Part shown: piece by piece, positions 11,210-26,200 of the stretch
Layout: each line of letters opens with the position of its first letter
Position numbering within the stretch: position 1 is the first letter of the stretch
Source of the DNA: Serinus canaria
Taxonomy: Eukaryota; Chordata; Aves; Passeriformes; Fringillidae
Assembly (NCBI RefSeq): GCF_022539315.1
Contig: NC_066313.1
Coordinates: forward strand, 28,681,059 to 28,745,058
Length of the DNA stretch: 64,000 bases
Direction of reading: 5' to 3'
Made by a program: the position numbers and the translations under genes
The notes under the pieces: model-generated
What the model was told of the DNA's origin: nothing
Databases searched by the model: none
Seen by the model: only the letters and a program-made list of their open reading frames with translations

Positions 11210-14200
11210 GTGAGAATGAGCTAAGGCTGGGAGTGTGCTGAAGGGGTACTTGGAAAAAGATTGTAAAATGGAGCATCAGTACTATTTAATAGCAAAGTCC
11301 ATGTATGCCAGACTACCTGCCATTCATCATCTAAATCATGTAGATGTACACCATACAGTTTTTATTTAGAATGTATTATGTTAATCAAATATAATTATTC
11401 AGTTTGCTAATTTGCATTAGAACCACTTTTGCCTTCACTCTGCAGAAAAGAGAGGAGGATTGTTTCATTTTGGTGAGTCCAGGTATAGGACCCCTGAATT
11501 AATAAGAAATCATGGAGCTTAATTTTTGCTTCAGTACTTGAACTTTGTGGGTCTCATTTAAGAGTTTCAGAGGGACTTTTTTCTTCTGTTTGTGTTCTGG
11601 CTCCAAAATAGAAAACACTAGAAATAATCTAAAAGGAATTTTCAATGAACAGTACAAAGTGTCATGGAACTAGAGGTTCTAATGTGATGTAACTAAAGCA
11701 TGCTGCTGTACAGATGTGGAGTTATGTGAATTCCAAAAAAGAACAGTGCTGAAGAAGTATGTGCATAAAATAATTTGAGCTATTACTACACTTTACAGTG
11801 TTTAAAACTAAATGGTAAGACTTCTGTTCTGTTTTCCTTCTAGCTTTTTTTTTTCATGTGGTGATTAAAAAGGAAAAGTAAAATGTTAAGTTGAATTAGA
11901 AATGTTAAGTAAAAGGATTATTACTATCTTATTACTTACTATCTATTACTGTAGATAGTAAGCTTATGTGATGGGAAGATACTAATACTACCAATGTCAA
12001 GCTGTGTAATGCTTATAATTTATTTGTTTCATCATTTTTTAATTTGGATTTCCTAAAGCAAGGAGATTTCAGTGGGTTTTTTTTTACCTTTAAGTCTTTC
12101 ATTCCTCTGCCCCATTTACCAGTCAAAAAATGTATTGCTGGAGACCCAGTGAAGAATAACATTTCTGAAAGTTGTTTTAGAGTAATTCTATGGGGGAAGA
12201 AAATATGAAAGTACCGTCAGCCATGAAGAAGACGCTGCCATGTATACCTTGTTCCTCTTTGGGAACTCATATGTGGAAGGGAATTATAAAACTGACTCTG
12301 GGGAAGAACTTTGGTCAGCATTTGTACCCTATTTTGGCATGAATCAATCAAGTATAAAACACATGCGTGGTAAATCCAGTATTTTTTATTCTGGTATTTC
12401 TAAACTTCTGTTTACCTATTTTGTCTTTTAATCTGAGGAGTCTCATGATTTTTATCACAGATAGAAATTCTGTAGGATGTCTTCAGATCAAGGTAACTTC
12501 TTGTCAGAAAGTTTGAGCTCTGAGCGTGTTTTCCTTTGGACAGTGTGTGATAGGAACACAGACATCCTGGACTGTAGCTGCAGTCTCTGAGATGCATAAT
12601 TAGTCCTTCAGCATTTCAGTACTGGTTTTAATTTCTTGGTGATTTCTTCTTTTCTGTCTTCTGTCTATTTTTGGGAAATTAAACAGGGCAAGTGTAAATT
12701 GTGGACCTTTCTGCTCTCTTCTGTCTAATTTCTCCTAGTGCTGTGTCTATTGCAAGGAAAAAGATAAAAGTAATGCAAGTTGGAAAACTAATATTGAAGA
12801 ATGTGTAGTACAAGAACAAGAAAAATTAAGAAAATTACTAGAACAAAATACAAAAAAAGGGAAATTATTCTCATACAAAGTGTTCATTTAATATGATGTA
12901 AATAACTGACCATTTGAAAAAGAGTGTGATAAAAATGCTGAGAGATTGTGGATAGATTTTTTTTATAAGTAGTCTAGTCTGTCTAATTGTGTTGTTTTGT
13001 TTATTTTTTTTTTCTGAGGGGTGAGAATTGTCTTGTATCAAACAATTCTTTCTCTTGGAGACCAATGAAAAATCTTCCCTCTTAATTTTTCAGTTGTGTT
13101 TTTTTTAGAGCTTTTGCACATGCTTTGATAAAGATTTCTGCTAGAGGACACAAGCAAAAGCTTTGTGATTCATTTTACTTTTTAAAAACCTCAGTTGGCC
13201 TAGGAAAAGATGTCCTGTAACAAAACCCAGGAGGTAGTGCATTCTGTACTCTTTTTGTTATCTGCTGTTGTTTGAGGGATCCAGGTTGAGTAAAATTTCC
13301 TATGACATAGAGGAGTTAATGAAGAGAATGTATCTTCAGTGGCTAATCATGTGCTTTTGCTTCCTTTTCTATTATTATTTGTCTTGAAAGCTTGGCAATT
13401 CAAGGCTCAAACTCTGAAGGTAATACAGGATATTGGAGGAAGTAATAGTTGGGTTTTTTCCCACATATTCACACTTTGATTAGAGTTTTTTTGGTCCCTT
13501 AAAACCATGACAATTTCTAAAGTAAATTGCTAGAAGAATGTTAAATTTACAGGGTCAAGATGTATACTACAGGGTGCTATTTAAAACCCCAAAAATGTGG
13601 TATTTCCTTAGATGATAGTCAGTAATTCTTCTTGTGGCATTGCTGACTGTCAGGAACGTGGCTGGAGACTTCAGAGGCCAAAAATTCAGCATATTAAAAA
13701 GCTTAAAATTGTTTACTTCACAGGGGTAGAATGGAAAAGGCACTTCTAAATTTAGGAAAATTGAGCAGAACCGTGGGATACATACATGTGAAAATTGTCC
13801 CTTCCACAAACCACACATCTTGTGCCTTAACAGTAGGGCACACTCATGCAGGTATCACTGATGCCCAGGCCAAAGTCAGAAGCTTTTGTGATGCTGAGGT
13901 TTACAAAATTTGTATCTGTCAGAAGTGATAAGATTTGCCATGGCCAAAGAGAAAGGGGGAGGAGGGGGGAGTTGTATTAATCAGTGGATTCATCAGCAGC
14001 TGCTCCTTGGGGCAGGTCTCTGCTGTACTGCAGGTCTGGATGGGAAGTATGGCTGGATTCCCAAAGCAAACCAACAGTGTAGGACCAGCAATCCCTGCTA
14101 GTTCTTTTTTTTTCCACAGCTGAAACTCAGAATGACCCAAAATCCCAAGCACCCCATACAGTCCCTCTATCACCAGCCACATGGTGAACCTGTGTGCAGC

Positions 14201-17200
14201 TCAAGATCCACATTAGATACCTCAACACAGCATGAGTCCAGAAGTAATTGTAAATGCAAGTTAAAAGATGTAGAATTCAAGTTTTTCCTTTTTAGTCTAA
14301 AAGGAAATTCCTAAACTGATTTATGCTTAAACACTTTTGGAAATAAGTTCAACAAGTATTTTTTGAAATTAACTGTGGTTTATGACTTACTTGAATAGGT
14401 GTCTGCTTACCCAAGCCATGCACTCCTTTATCTTTTCCACAGTGGTAGTACTACTCTGTAGATTTCCAAGGCAAAAGCTAAGAAAAAAAAAAGTGAAAGA
14501 GTAGAGCTGTATAAATTATTTTTTTCTGCTTCTCTGGTGGGTTGAGTGTGCTGAGATGGTTACTGAATCAGACATGCACAACATTGTTGCACAGGAATGG
14601 ACAAGAATCTTTGTGTTGAAAAAAGTGGAGGGTGATACTGGGCTGGTTTGATCTAAACTTGCTCTGTGTAGCTGTAGCCCAAGTTTCTTAAGAGCTAAAT
14701 TCTTGAAACGAACCCAGTCTAGGACAATCTACTGCTGAGTAGAGCAGCTGTGCTCCTCTTGTCCCTTTCCAGCATTGCTGTTGCTGCTTGCCTTGTAAAG
14801 GACTTCACGTCTCTCTTGGCTTGCTTTCATGTTGTACCTCAGCTACTTCAAAAAAAAGCTTCTTCTCTGTCTGCCACTTTGGAGGACCTTGCATTTGTGT
14901 GAGTTGAGTTGGCCAACCCAATGGAAGATTAACTCCAGCAAATAGTTAACAGTTTTCTGTTGGAATAGATTGTTGAACTAACCCTTTTTGTGGTCACACA
15001 GTTCCTAGTTCTGGTACACAGGCAAGAAAGAATGGGGTTGTTCTTTCAGGGAATGGCATGTATTTATGTTGATTTAGTTATAGCTTCAGAAATACTTCAA
15101 AACAGGAATTTTCTTGTGGTTGGGTTGTCTGATAGTGTCAGCTTTAGGATTATTTTGTTTGTGCATGGCATTTGGTATTGACCAGATGTAGGGATTACAA
15201 AATGAAATGTCTAGTTTTCTAATCTAGTTTGGCAATTCCTATATTTATTTGAAATACAAATACAAATAGCAAGTAGTGCAACAAAACTCTGCAGGACATG
15301 TTTTAGACATTTATTTGAAGTCTTAGCAGTGAGTCCTGTCAAAATGTGTACTTTTAAGCTATATGTCTAAGCTTGCTAATGCAGTGATGTAACAGGCTTG
15401 AGGAGTTTGCAGCTAAACAAATTACAGCTTGTGAGCAGGGATGTGTAGTGTGGGATGAGGTGGAGGTGAAGGAAGCTGGTAGGAAAATCCCACCCTATAG
15501 GGGGGACTTTGTGGACAAGAGACAAAACATACCCATGGGTTGTCTCCTCATTCTGAATATTCTTTCTTCTTCCCTGTGTCTAGAATTGAGTAGTACCTTT
15601 CCCCACAGACTCCACACCTTACCTGTAGGACAGCATGGTTTAAGAGCTATTCTTTTGTGAAGAAAATGTTAGGGAAATTTGGATCCTTCCCTCGTTAAAA
15701 TGATATATAGTAATACTTTCATTATTTTTTTTTTTGCTACCAGAACAGCAGAAATTGGAATTCACTGTGTCAGCAATTTACCAATACCTTTATTGTAGAT
15801 TTTTGGAATCTCCATATTTTCTGATACTGTCCTGTGAAGGAAAATAGTTTTAAGGAAAGTAAACTGTTGAAGATGCTGGAGTGACTTAAGTAGAAAACAA
15901 AGTATTAACTTTTCCTATGACTTACCTGGCTTTTCCTTTGGGAATGTGGAACCAAATGGTCAGCTTAGGTGAGGCATAAAAAGGCTTTAATAGTCATGTA
16001 TTCTAAAACAGTAATACATTGTGCACAGTCAGCTGACTTTTCTTAAGTCAGATGGGTAGCATCTGGGAACAGATCTCTTACCTTCATTTTTTCTGCAGAG
16101 GAAGTACTTAGAAGATAGATTCTTTTAATTTGGTAAAGGTTGGTGTGCTGATTTAGGCATCTGATTTAGGGTTTCCAGTGTGGGCCTGAACTTTGCAATA
16201 GAAGGCAATGTCTTGTATAAGTCTTTAGTATTTTGTTTCATATGATCTGTCCTTCATTTCTTATTTAGTTTGAACTAGTAATGAGTAGTTGTGATCTCTG
16301 ATTTTTTTTTCACACAGTGGATTAGACATAATTTGAAATAAACATGGAGGAATTGGCATAGTTGAAAGATTTCTGTAAAGTATAGAAAGCTGGGGAAAAA
16401 AGGTAAGGGTGGATAACAAATTTTTGTGTTTTCATGTAATGGTAGAAAAACCACTTTGAATCAGCTAGATCCATGGTAAGAGAGGGCTTTTCCATATATG
16501 AAATGGTTTCCATATCAAAATAGCAAAACTCCTAATATTTTCTTAAGTCACCTAAAGACTGTCTTCTATCATACAAGAGGGAGCATAGTCATGTTCTCTT
16601 CCTTCTGGCTGTTTCAGGAGTCCCCTGGCACTTGTTAGTCCAGCAGTGCACCTTAATGTAAGAGCTTTTCCTGCAGCATGCAGCAATGGCTTTGGGAGTG
16701 ATGGAACAGAAGCAGGCAGCCTTGGCAAGGTGCCTTTTTGAGCACTGCAGAGTTGGCCTGTTTCCTGCTATTAACTACAGCCAGAGCAGCCATTACTTCC
16801 TCTGCAGAGTTGGGAAATTGGTTTGTGACTCAAGTGAGAGCGGGAGAAGGAACTGCATTGTGTGCAAAGGACTGGAAGGTGGTTAGACATGAAGTGGATT
16901 TTGTGCTGTGGAAAGTGCTGGGCTTAGAATCACTTGAAACTTCATTTTTGATGTTCTTTCACTGTGGAAGTTGATCACTTCCAGTCTGATTGATGCTAAA
17001 ACCATAAGCATTACTGTTAGGCAGCTATGGACTATATAGAGGAGATTTTGAAATGGTAGCTGTGTTTAGTGGGTGTAATCTAGTATGTGACACCCCAGTG
17101 TTACATACCCAAGACAAACACATCTCTACTAGAAAAAAAGTAACATTTACTTTATTATTGTATTTTAACAATAATAAAGTGCCTTTCAACAGTTGCCATG

Positions 17201-20200
17201 TATGTTAAGAAGAATTGGTTTGGTTTTTTTTTTCAGAGCTATGACACTAAAGACAACTTTCTTACAATGCATATAGAAAGAAAGGATTTATACTCTGTAA
17301 CCATCCTGGGTGTTCTTGCAGTTTACTTCCTTCCTGTCAGGGATTTCTATTCTTATGTGAATGATTGTCATCTTAAACTGATGCTAAAATAACAAAGGCT
17401 AACAGTGAATTTGATCTTCCCAAAATTGTTCTGTTTCTTCAGTATGTCACAAGTTGTAGATATGGGCTCAGTCCAAAGCCACCTTGGCAAGGTAGAGGGG
17501 TAGGAATGTTTCTGCATGAAGATATTTTATTATGTTAATTTCAGAGGGCTGTGTTAAGGTCTGAGGTTTGTCATTTGCATGTGTTCTAGAGCGGCCAGCC
17601 AGGAAAATGAGACTTGTAGGGCACATCATCTTGAACATACGTGCATATCATCATATCTGAAAATGCCAGAAAGCACTGCCAGATTTTTAATTGTAAGAAT
17701 TCTCAGGAGTGACCATCTGGATGATAAACAATGTAAAAAGGGACAAAAACAAGATGAAAGAAGTGTTTCCATACATCCTAGTCAAGAAATGAAAATTTGC
17801 CTAACATTTCACAAGACAGTCTTTAACTGGCTGGGGGTTTCTGTGTCACTTTTCCAACAATCCCTCTTCCAGTGCTGTGTCACGTAAGCAAGTTTTGCTG
17901 GCACATTTCTCTGAGCAGTTGTATTGTGAACTGGGTCTGCATACTGATGTAGTTTTAAACCAATGTGTTCTTGGTGGCAGGTGTTTTTTTTAGACTTCAT
18001 CAGCTCTCCGAGTCAGGAAACAGCATGGCTGCACAAATAGTTCTTTAGCACTTAAATCAGAAGGGCAAACTGTGTTGGAGTGGGAGAGATTAGAAGATAG
18101 ACCAAGTATTGATGTGAAAAACTTTATTTTGTGGAACTGATGGGTATGCTTGCTTTCCCAGATTTGTGATCAGAGAAGTACTCTTACCACTTGTTCTTTA
18201 AGCAATTGACTTTGTCCACTTTTCTCAAGTCTGGTGGTTTTCCATTTGTGAATTGATGAATAAGTGTGAATTCAATGTGAATTAACATTGATTCTCAGTG
18301 ATTGTGAATGTGAGAGAGACTGGTACTGCTGAACCTTAACCAGTATTGAGATGGTCTTCCAGTGTGCAGACCTGTGTTTGGATTGATAGGGGCTTCTAGG
18401 AATACCAGTGTCCATGGATGAGTCATTTTATTTTCTTATTTTTATAAACTCTTATGTGTGATTTTTGGTGAAATATCAGTTTTAGGAATTACAATTTCCT
18501 TTTGTATCTGCCCTTTACTGTATGGAAAGAGTGGAATGAAGTGCAGAACAACAACAAAAAGAATGTCACTGCTGAAATGATCAATTATTTTTTTATTTCC
18601 TTGTATTGTAAATAATTAACGTTTACAATGTCATAAAAATCTGTAATGGTGTCCTTACAATAATTATTCTTTGAATGGTAGAGCTTATATGATTTCCAGC
18701 TCTCTAAAGATCTTGTCCATTTTAGGATTAAAAGTGTGATAAAATGCCTTTTTATTTGTCAAAAGTTAAGCAAGTTGAAACAGAATGTGTTACAGGTGCT
18801 CTGACAACTTGAGTAGAATACCTGACAGCAAAGATATTCTGCTTATGTTGTCAGAGGAACCCTGCTTGAATTACACTAATTAACTGTGTTAACTTGTAGG
18901 AAACCTTTCTTATTATACAGAAAGGTTTTCTTGCTCTATACTTCAGTATAGGGCAGGTATTGAGCTGGGGACTCTGACTGTGTCTCTTACCCATCTTGTC
19001 ACATCTGTGAGTAAAGCATGGAAGAACAGATATTGGAAGAGACACACTAGTGATTTGGTCCATTTTGTTAAGGTGTGAAGTAAAAAGACTAGGTATGCCA
19101 GTGCTCTTGATTTTTTAGGTGAGAAAGAGATTGGACTTCACTGACACAGTTATTAGGGTCAAAGATTTTGTTCACCATAATAGCTGTAATGTAACACCCA
19201 TGAAATAATGTGCTCAAAATCCATGCTATCAAATCCTGTTTCTTGGCAGTTTCTGTCTAAAGAATAATTAGATCTGGTAGGGAAACACAGCAGTCAGAAG
19301 ATCAATAAATATTTCCCTTGAGTTGTAAGAACTTGATTTGAAAGTATCCTCTAGGTGTCATGTCAGTTGTCTTGTTGAGGTGATACAATGCTGGGGAACT
19401 TTGAGGGGGATGATTTCCTTTTAATTGAAGTTTTTTCAAGGACAGAAGAAGAAGTCTTTTGTAAAAAGCTGTGTAAGTGTTCTCTTTAGCTGTTCAAAAT
19501 ATACAGCTATGAGTTGTTTGTCAAGCAGTTTAGGAATACAGCATAGACAGAGCTGTTGGAGCACAATGCAAAGGTGATTCTCATTACAGGTCCTTTTGAT
19601 ATGCTCACTATCACAACACTGGGTATTCCCAGTCCCTGGGAAGGCATACAGGGGTTTAAGTCAACTCATGCCCATTGCTCTCTTCAAAACTTTTTTGGCT
19701 AGTCATTCTGTTTTTATCCTGTAGGTTGGCCTGAGCCCTGGATATGCTGCCCCATGCTGGGTTAGTTACCTTGGGGAGACTTTCAGGCACTTGCTGCACT
19801 CCTGGAAAAACTTTACACATGCAATTGATTCACTCAGCTGAGAGTCAAACAATCTCCTAAGTGTTACAAACCTTTATCTTAAAAGCCACCTTTCTGTCTC
19901 TTTTGTCATAGAATGGTTTGAGTTGGAAGGGACCTTAAAGATCATCTCATTTCACCCTCCCTGCTATGGACAGGAATACCTTCTGCTAGATCAGGCTCCT
20001 CAAAGCCCTGTCCAACCTGCCCTTAAACACTTCCAGGGATGGGGCAGCCACAAATTCTCTAGGCAGCCTGTGCAAGTGCTTCATCACCTCATAATCAAGA
20101 ATTGCCTCCTAACATCTAAAGCAAACCTACCCTCTTTCAGTTTAAAGCCATTCCCCCTTATCCTGTCACTACATGCCCTTGTAAATACTCACCATCTTTC

Positions 20201-23200
20201 TTGTAGTCTCCTTTCAGGTACTAAAAGGCTGCAATTAGGTCACCTGAAAGTTTTCTCCAGGCTGAATATTCCCAATTCTCTTAACTTTTCCTTAGGGAAG
20301 GGGTGCTCCACCCCTCTAGTCATAATGTGATAAGAAAACTTGCTTAGCCGCAGTTGTAGTCAGTCACTTCCCATATTTTCCTAGAGCTTCATAGGCACAT
20401 CATGTTTTCTTATCTCTGCTGAGCCTTCCCAGGAGTTTACTGATCCATCACATGGAGAAAAGAGCTGTGAGTACATAGAATCTGGAGTTTGGGGCATTTG
20501 CATCAATGTTAGACTTGTTTAGGATCTGTCTTTGATTGAAGTAGTAAGTACAAGTATATTTCTTCCCAGGTTTGTGCCCTGACCTTAGAGATGGAATATT
20601 TTCATCTTTGACGTGATAGCTACACGCTTTATGTAACACAGAGTGATATGATACAGAGAGAGATCAGCTTAGGAAGGCTCTGTGGTCTGATGATTGTGTC
20701 AGTATTTGGGTTCCATATCCAAGTAACTGTCCTTGAATGATGAGGTAAAAGGGTATCTTCACTACCAATTTGGCTGTGAAAAGTGCCAGAATCCTTTTGT
20801 GAATCTAGTGTGAAAAGTCAAGCTGCTTCTTCCAAGGCTCTTGTTATGCACCAGATAGTAATGTGAAGGTCTTGAATTAATGAACAGATTATTTTGGTTT
20901 CCCCACCCCTGATAAAAGTTACTTGCTTTGACATCTGAATGGTTGACCTAACTGCTGAAATTGCTGAGTTCCTGACATTTTGCTTACTTCCTGGTAAAGT
21001 CAGGATTTATTTAAAAGTATAATTTGAGACACTCAAGATGGTAAAAGGATGACAAGTCCTAATTTATAATGCCTTCTTCCTTGCTTTCCAGTAAGAAGAC
21101 CATATTGTTTTGCTTTCTGTCTTATGTATGAAACAAAATAAAAACATAGTTTCATCTGTTGGCCAGACAGGTGACACTGGTACAAAACTACTACTTCACC
21201 TAGTTTGGGCAAGGATGTCTTGAGTTTTAGTACTGATTTTGTTTTAAGTGGTGTATTTATGTCTGATAAAACATTGAATGAGGATTTTTTTGACATTGCG
21301 AATAGGTCTCACATCACCCATCTTAATATACAGTGGGCTAAATCTGTGCATCAGATTTTTTTTCTTAGAATTTGTCCTTCCTTATTAATAATACATCTGA
21401 GTCTTAAATCTTAAATGTCTTTTTGAGGCTGTCTTGTGATTTTTTTTGCCAAGTCATGCAGTGGAAGGAGGACATTTCAAGGAAAAAAGAATGTTTTACC
21501 CCAAATTTGTAAGAATCTTTTTGGAAGGACAAGCTTGGAACAGGAACTCAGTTTGGCTGAAGTGGCTTTTGCTAGTGAAAGTAGACATAAATTTGTCCCA
21601 AATTGTTGCCATTTCAAAAAACAATCTTTTAAGCATCTTAGAGACTTGTTTAAACTTCACAGCTAAAACATTTGAAACATAATTGTGTGTTATGGAAAAT
21701 AAAGATCCTCTGGTGTTGCGGCCTTCTGTCTGCTGTGAGGTGGAGGAAATAGGCTGGTCTGGAGACACAATTTAAAGTAGGGATCTTCTTTTATATTGGT
21801 TATACCTCTTCTCTCTGACACAAGGACCTGAATGGTCTATCCACATATAATGGGGGCAAGATGGTTGAAATTGGTTCGGGACTGGGGACTGAGATGCCAG
21901 TGAAGAAAAATGTGGTGTGAAGGCACTTGGCAAGCATGCTGGAACAAGAAACAGTAACAGGAAGTGATTGCAAAGAAACTCTTGCTAGATAAGGAGTTGC
22001 TTTCCTCATGAAGGAAATTGGAGATTGGAAGTGGTGGGAGCATGGGTTTTGTGTTGAAACTTGCAAACTGAACCAGGAGACTCAAATGGGAAAAAAAGTT
22101 TGAAGGCAAAGCAGGCAAGTGAGTGGTTACAGTGGTATTCAAAATTGCAGGCAGAGAAACTACACGACAGTAGGAGAAATCCATGGTTTGGAAACTAACT
22201 AGAATGTCTAGGGAGATCATGCTATGGGGGGGGATGTTGAATGGGGCGTGAGAATTTGAGGCAAAGCAAGCTGGTCTCACCCTCACATGCTATTCCACCA
22301 TGTCAGGTGTTACTTAGATGCCAAGGGATGAAGTTTGCTTTTGATTATCTGCAAGTATGAAGATAAAATTCTGTTATGAGTAGCAGCAGCAAATGACCTA
22401 AACTTAGAAACTGGCAAAATCATATTTGGAATTTCGTCTTCTTTGTTGTATATTTGTTTTCAGCTACTACATTTTAAATTACTTAATTGCTTGCTACTTT
22501 TTTGTCAGCCTCCTTAAAGTTCATGGTGTTCTGCTTGGAAATGTAACTTGCTATATGGTGGAGAGGACAATTTGTAGGATGCCTTTTTTGTGATTACAAA
22601 AATTTGTGACAATTGAAGCAGAACATTGCTGGAAGAAAAAAATGTTAGTCTGGTGATTTAAATTGAACTGCTCAGAAATTGCCTTTAATTGCATGTTTTG
22701 CATTTTCTGAGTGCCCAGACTTTGGATGCTAGGATCAGCTTTGTGAAAGAGCTGAATGCTTAGATCCACAAATGAAGTCAATCAGAGCAGCATGAGCAAC
22801 TGAGAAATCATGGTGTCTCAAACTTGGGATCAAGAATTCCTTTGTCAACACTTATCTCTGGGTTTCCCTCCCCCGTATGGGAGATCAGTAGAATAGTCAC
22901 TGATTTCCTATGGTGTTATCAAAATTAATGATGATTGTGAAGGACTTAGATATTACTGTGATAAGCACAATACATAAAACTCAGGAAGAAATTAACAGTG
23001 GCATGTTTTAAGCAAGGACTTCAGTATACCAATCCATGGATTACTCACTAAACAATGTAAAAGAAAATACAATTCTCAGTCACTACTTGTTAAATGAGTG
23101 CTGTACCTTCTATGCACGTTAGGTATCTGCTGTAGGGAAAAATAATGTTTGTTTCTGTAATTGAAGACAGTATGTGCATGGGGTAGTAGATCAGTGCTAC

Positions 23201-26200
23201 AGACATCCTTAGTTGTGGCTTTTTCTAACCTTTGTGTGCTTGGCTTTGTGGCTGCAATAGTTTTCTCTTAAAGTAGCTTTTGAATGTAGTATTGAATGCC
23301 TACATTCTTTGTAAATAAAGTGTGTGCACATAGGGACTGTGCTGGATGCATCAACACTGTTTACTATCCAGGTTTTGAAAAATGTAGATGTAGGGGAAAC
23401 CAGGAGTGCTGGAATGATAGCTAATTACTTGTGTGACCTAATACTCTTGTCTTTGAATAGTAGTTCATGGATAAATTTACCTTGAAGATAATATGTATTC
23501 TGTCAGTGAGACCAAGGAATTTTACCTAAATACCTGGGGGAGTTGCTCTTGTACCTTGTTCTCCCTTTTCCTTGTTTCATGAATATGTAAATTGGCATGT
23601 CCCCATTGTTATTGTACTCAGCTACTCTGGAAATTGGCTTATTCCATTCTCGGAATTCAGATTGCATTCTTTTGACAGCACTGCTTTCAGTGTTTATATT
23701 TCATATTTTATGAGGTGCCTTGCAGGCCTTTCTTCATGGTTAAGGATATATTCATATATATAAAAAGTAATATATTACTTTTTGACATCAACATGAAGTG
23801 TTGGGCCTTCTGTTCCTGGATGAAGAACAGACTCAGAGGGTGAACTACATTCTTAGTTCTGTGGTCAGGCTGGATGCCCTGCTTTGAGTTAAGATTTTTC
23901 TTAATATGAAGTAGGAGGGGAGCACTAGTGAGCCTGGCTGAGCCTGCAGTGGCAGAGGCAGCTGGTTGTTATGATCATGAAATTATTTTTTATGAGCTTC
24001 AGATTCCTTGCACCAACCACACTGTTCTAGAGAGCAGAGCCATGCAGATCTTGCCTCTCTGTGTTGTGGGGCAGCTTTCTTTTCTATGTCGTGCCTTTTT
24101 CTTCAATGAAGGTTGTTGTTAAAAACAGAAGAGGCCATACCAAGTTCTCCTGCTAGTGTTACTATGTGTCTTTGTTCCCCTGACTCAGACAACATTCAGG
24201 GATATCCTGTAGACTCAGAGTAAAAGTTTAACTCTCCTTTGGCTGGTGTGCAGTCCATCTTTTCTTATTCCCAGTGAAACAGAGTTTTGGTAAGTGTATC
24301 TTAAAAATCCTTTTAAGGTTCGAAGTAGTTTATGTTCCACAAAACTAGACTCAAGCTCAACTCAGGACCTAAAGAGGACTACCCTTTGTGTCCCTGACAG
24401 CTTTCTGCACCTGCATCTTTCTGTGAAGGCCTGTCTTGTTGGATGACTACATCCACCAGGAAAATGAAATTATGATGTGTGAGGCCCATTTTCAGTTGTT
24501 TCTTTAGAGTTTAACAATAAAATCTTACAACTTCTTTCCCCACTTTGTTACTTTACTTTACAGACAGGATTTGCCTTTACCATATGTTAAATTTCTTCTC
24601 TGATCTCTTTCCAAGTTTCCTTGTCAGATAATCAGGCCTTGGGTCCTGTTTCTCCCCTACCACTGTCATACCTATAAAAGCACTTTCCACATCTAGCATG
24701 AAGAACTTGATCTTTAATTTTTTAATGACTAAAAGAACTTGTCAGATGATCTTGATAATGCAAAAGGAAGACAGGATGTTGCTCAGTGAACTCAGGTATC
24801 TAGTTGGAGATATGAAATAGGGCATTGTGGAGCAAGCATCCTGCTGTTACACCTGGGCATAACAAGAAGTAACTTAAGAGCCCAGGCATACTGCAGAAGA
24901 AGGCCCCAGAGAAGCACAGGGATAATTGAGTTTGAAAGGGACCTTTAAAAGCCGTCTGGACCAACCTTCTAGTTGCAGCAGCCAACATGAAAGCTGGAGC
25001 CAGCTCTGAAGTTAGATCAGGTTGCTTGGGGTGTATGAAGTCAGGTTTTGAATATCTCCAAGGATGAAGCTGCCGCAGCCTCTCAGTCTGTTACAAAGTT
25101 AGACCACCCTCATGGAGTGGGTGGTCCAAATATATGGTCACAATGTGTTAGCATGCTGTATCAGTTGCTGGGCTCTTGTCTAGCTCTGTGCCCTCCAAAG
25201 CAGAGCTGCGTGCATGTGATCTGCTCCTTTGTGTGGGGCACAAACCCTTCTCATATTCACAGTCTGTCCTTCTAAAAGAGCCTTTATCCATTCACCACAG
25301 TACCTCAGGCATGCAAACTATCCAGCTGCCAACTGAGGAGGGATTATGGGTTGAAGTCATGGCAAGTGCAGGTAGAAAGGAGAAATAACTTAGTATTGAC
25401 TGGAAATTTTTGAAATGTGCGTGTTCATATCCTGCTTCCTTTTGTTTTTCTGTCAATCTTCCCAGGATCATTCTGGCCTAAGACTGAAATGGTTCTTTGT
25501 GCACTCCTCCTTACATGCTTGGGACTAAAGGTGAGGCAGGATTCTGAAAGTGCATGCCCTTTGTGGATGCTTTGAGTTGAATAAGTTCACTGGTTTCAGG
25601 CAGAAAGGATTCTGTACATGTAAACTGCATGTCTTATTGCTTGTAATTGTTAGTCCTGCTCGAAGAACTCTGGCAACTGGGCCTTTGTAGCAGTTTTGCT
25701 GCAAATTTTTCTTAACTTCAGAGAGTGGAAGCCACTGGAGAATGTATTACCTGCATAGGACAGGAGTTGGAGAAGCAGAAATCAGCGTGATTGGTTTGGT
25801 TTTACAAAACTGGAGGCTGGGCTAGCATAGTGACCATCGAGTTGTAAATGCAGAAAGAATACCCACCCCACTATAGATAATTCTAATCTCAAAACAGCAC
25901 TATTTTGACAATTTAAACTGTTGAGATCCTTGCTGTCCTTGTGGTGATCCAGATTTCTCTGTTGCAACTGACACCTGTATTCATCAGATCCTGCAGTGAG
26001 CTTGTTCAGCTTGCAACACCTGCAAGAAATTGAATTCCGCAGAAGAACAGAAGAGTTTCCTGCTGGTGAGGGAAGCTTACCAGCTCACCAGTGGATCTGT
26101 GTTTGAGTGATAGGGAGTGGGTGGTACTACATGCCATTGTATAGGATTGCATGGAGCTGGAGAGTAAAACTGCCAACTGTTGTTGGCAGCAACAGGATTT

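Noticed and set aside
21800..22286. Minus-strand open frame of 149 residues in intron 2
   Set aside because: Caused by a purine-rich plus strand that yields Ser/Phe/Pro-rich translation. No domain, signal or splice context supports a gene.
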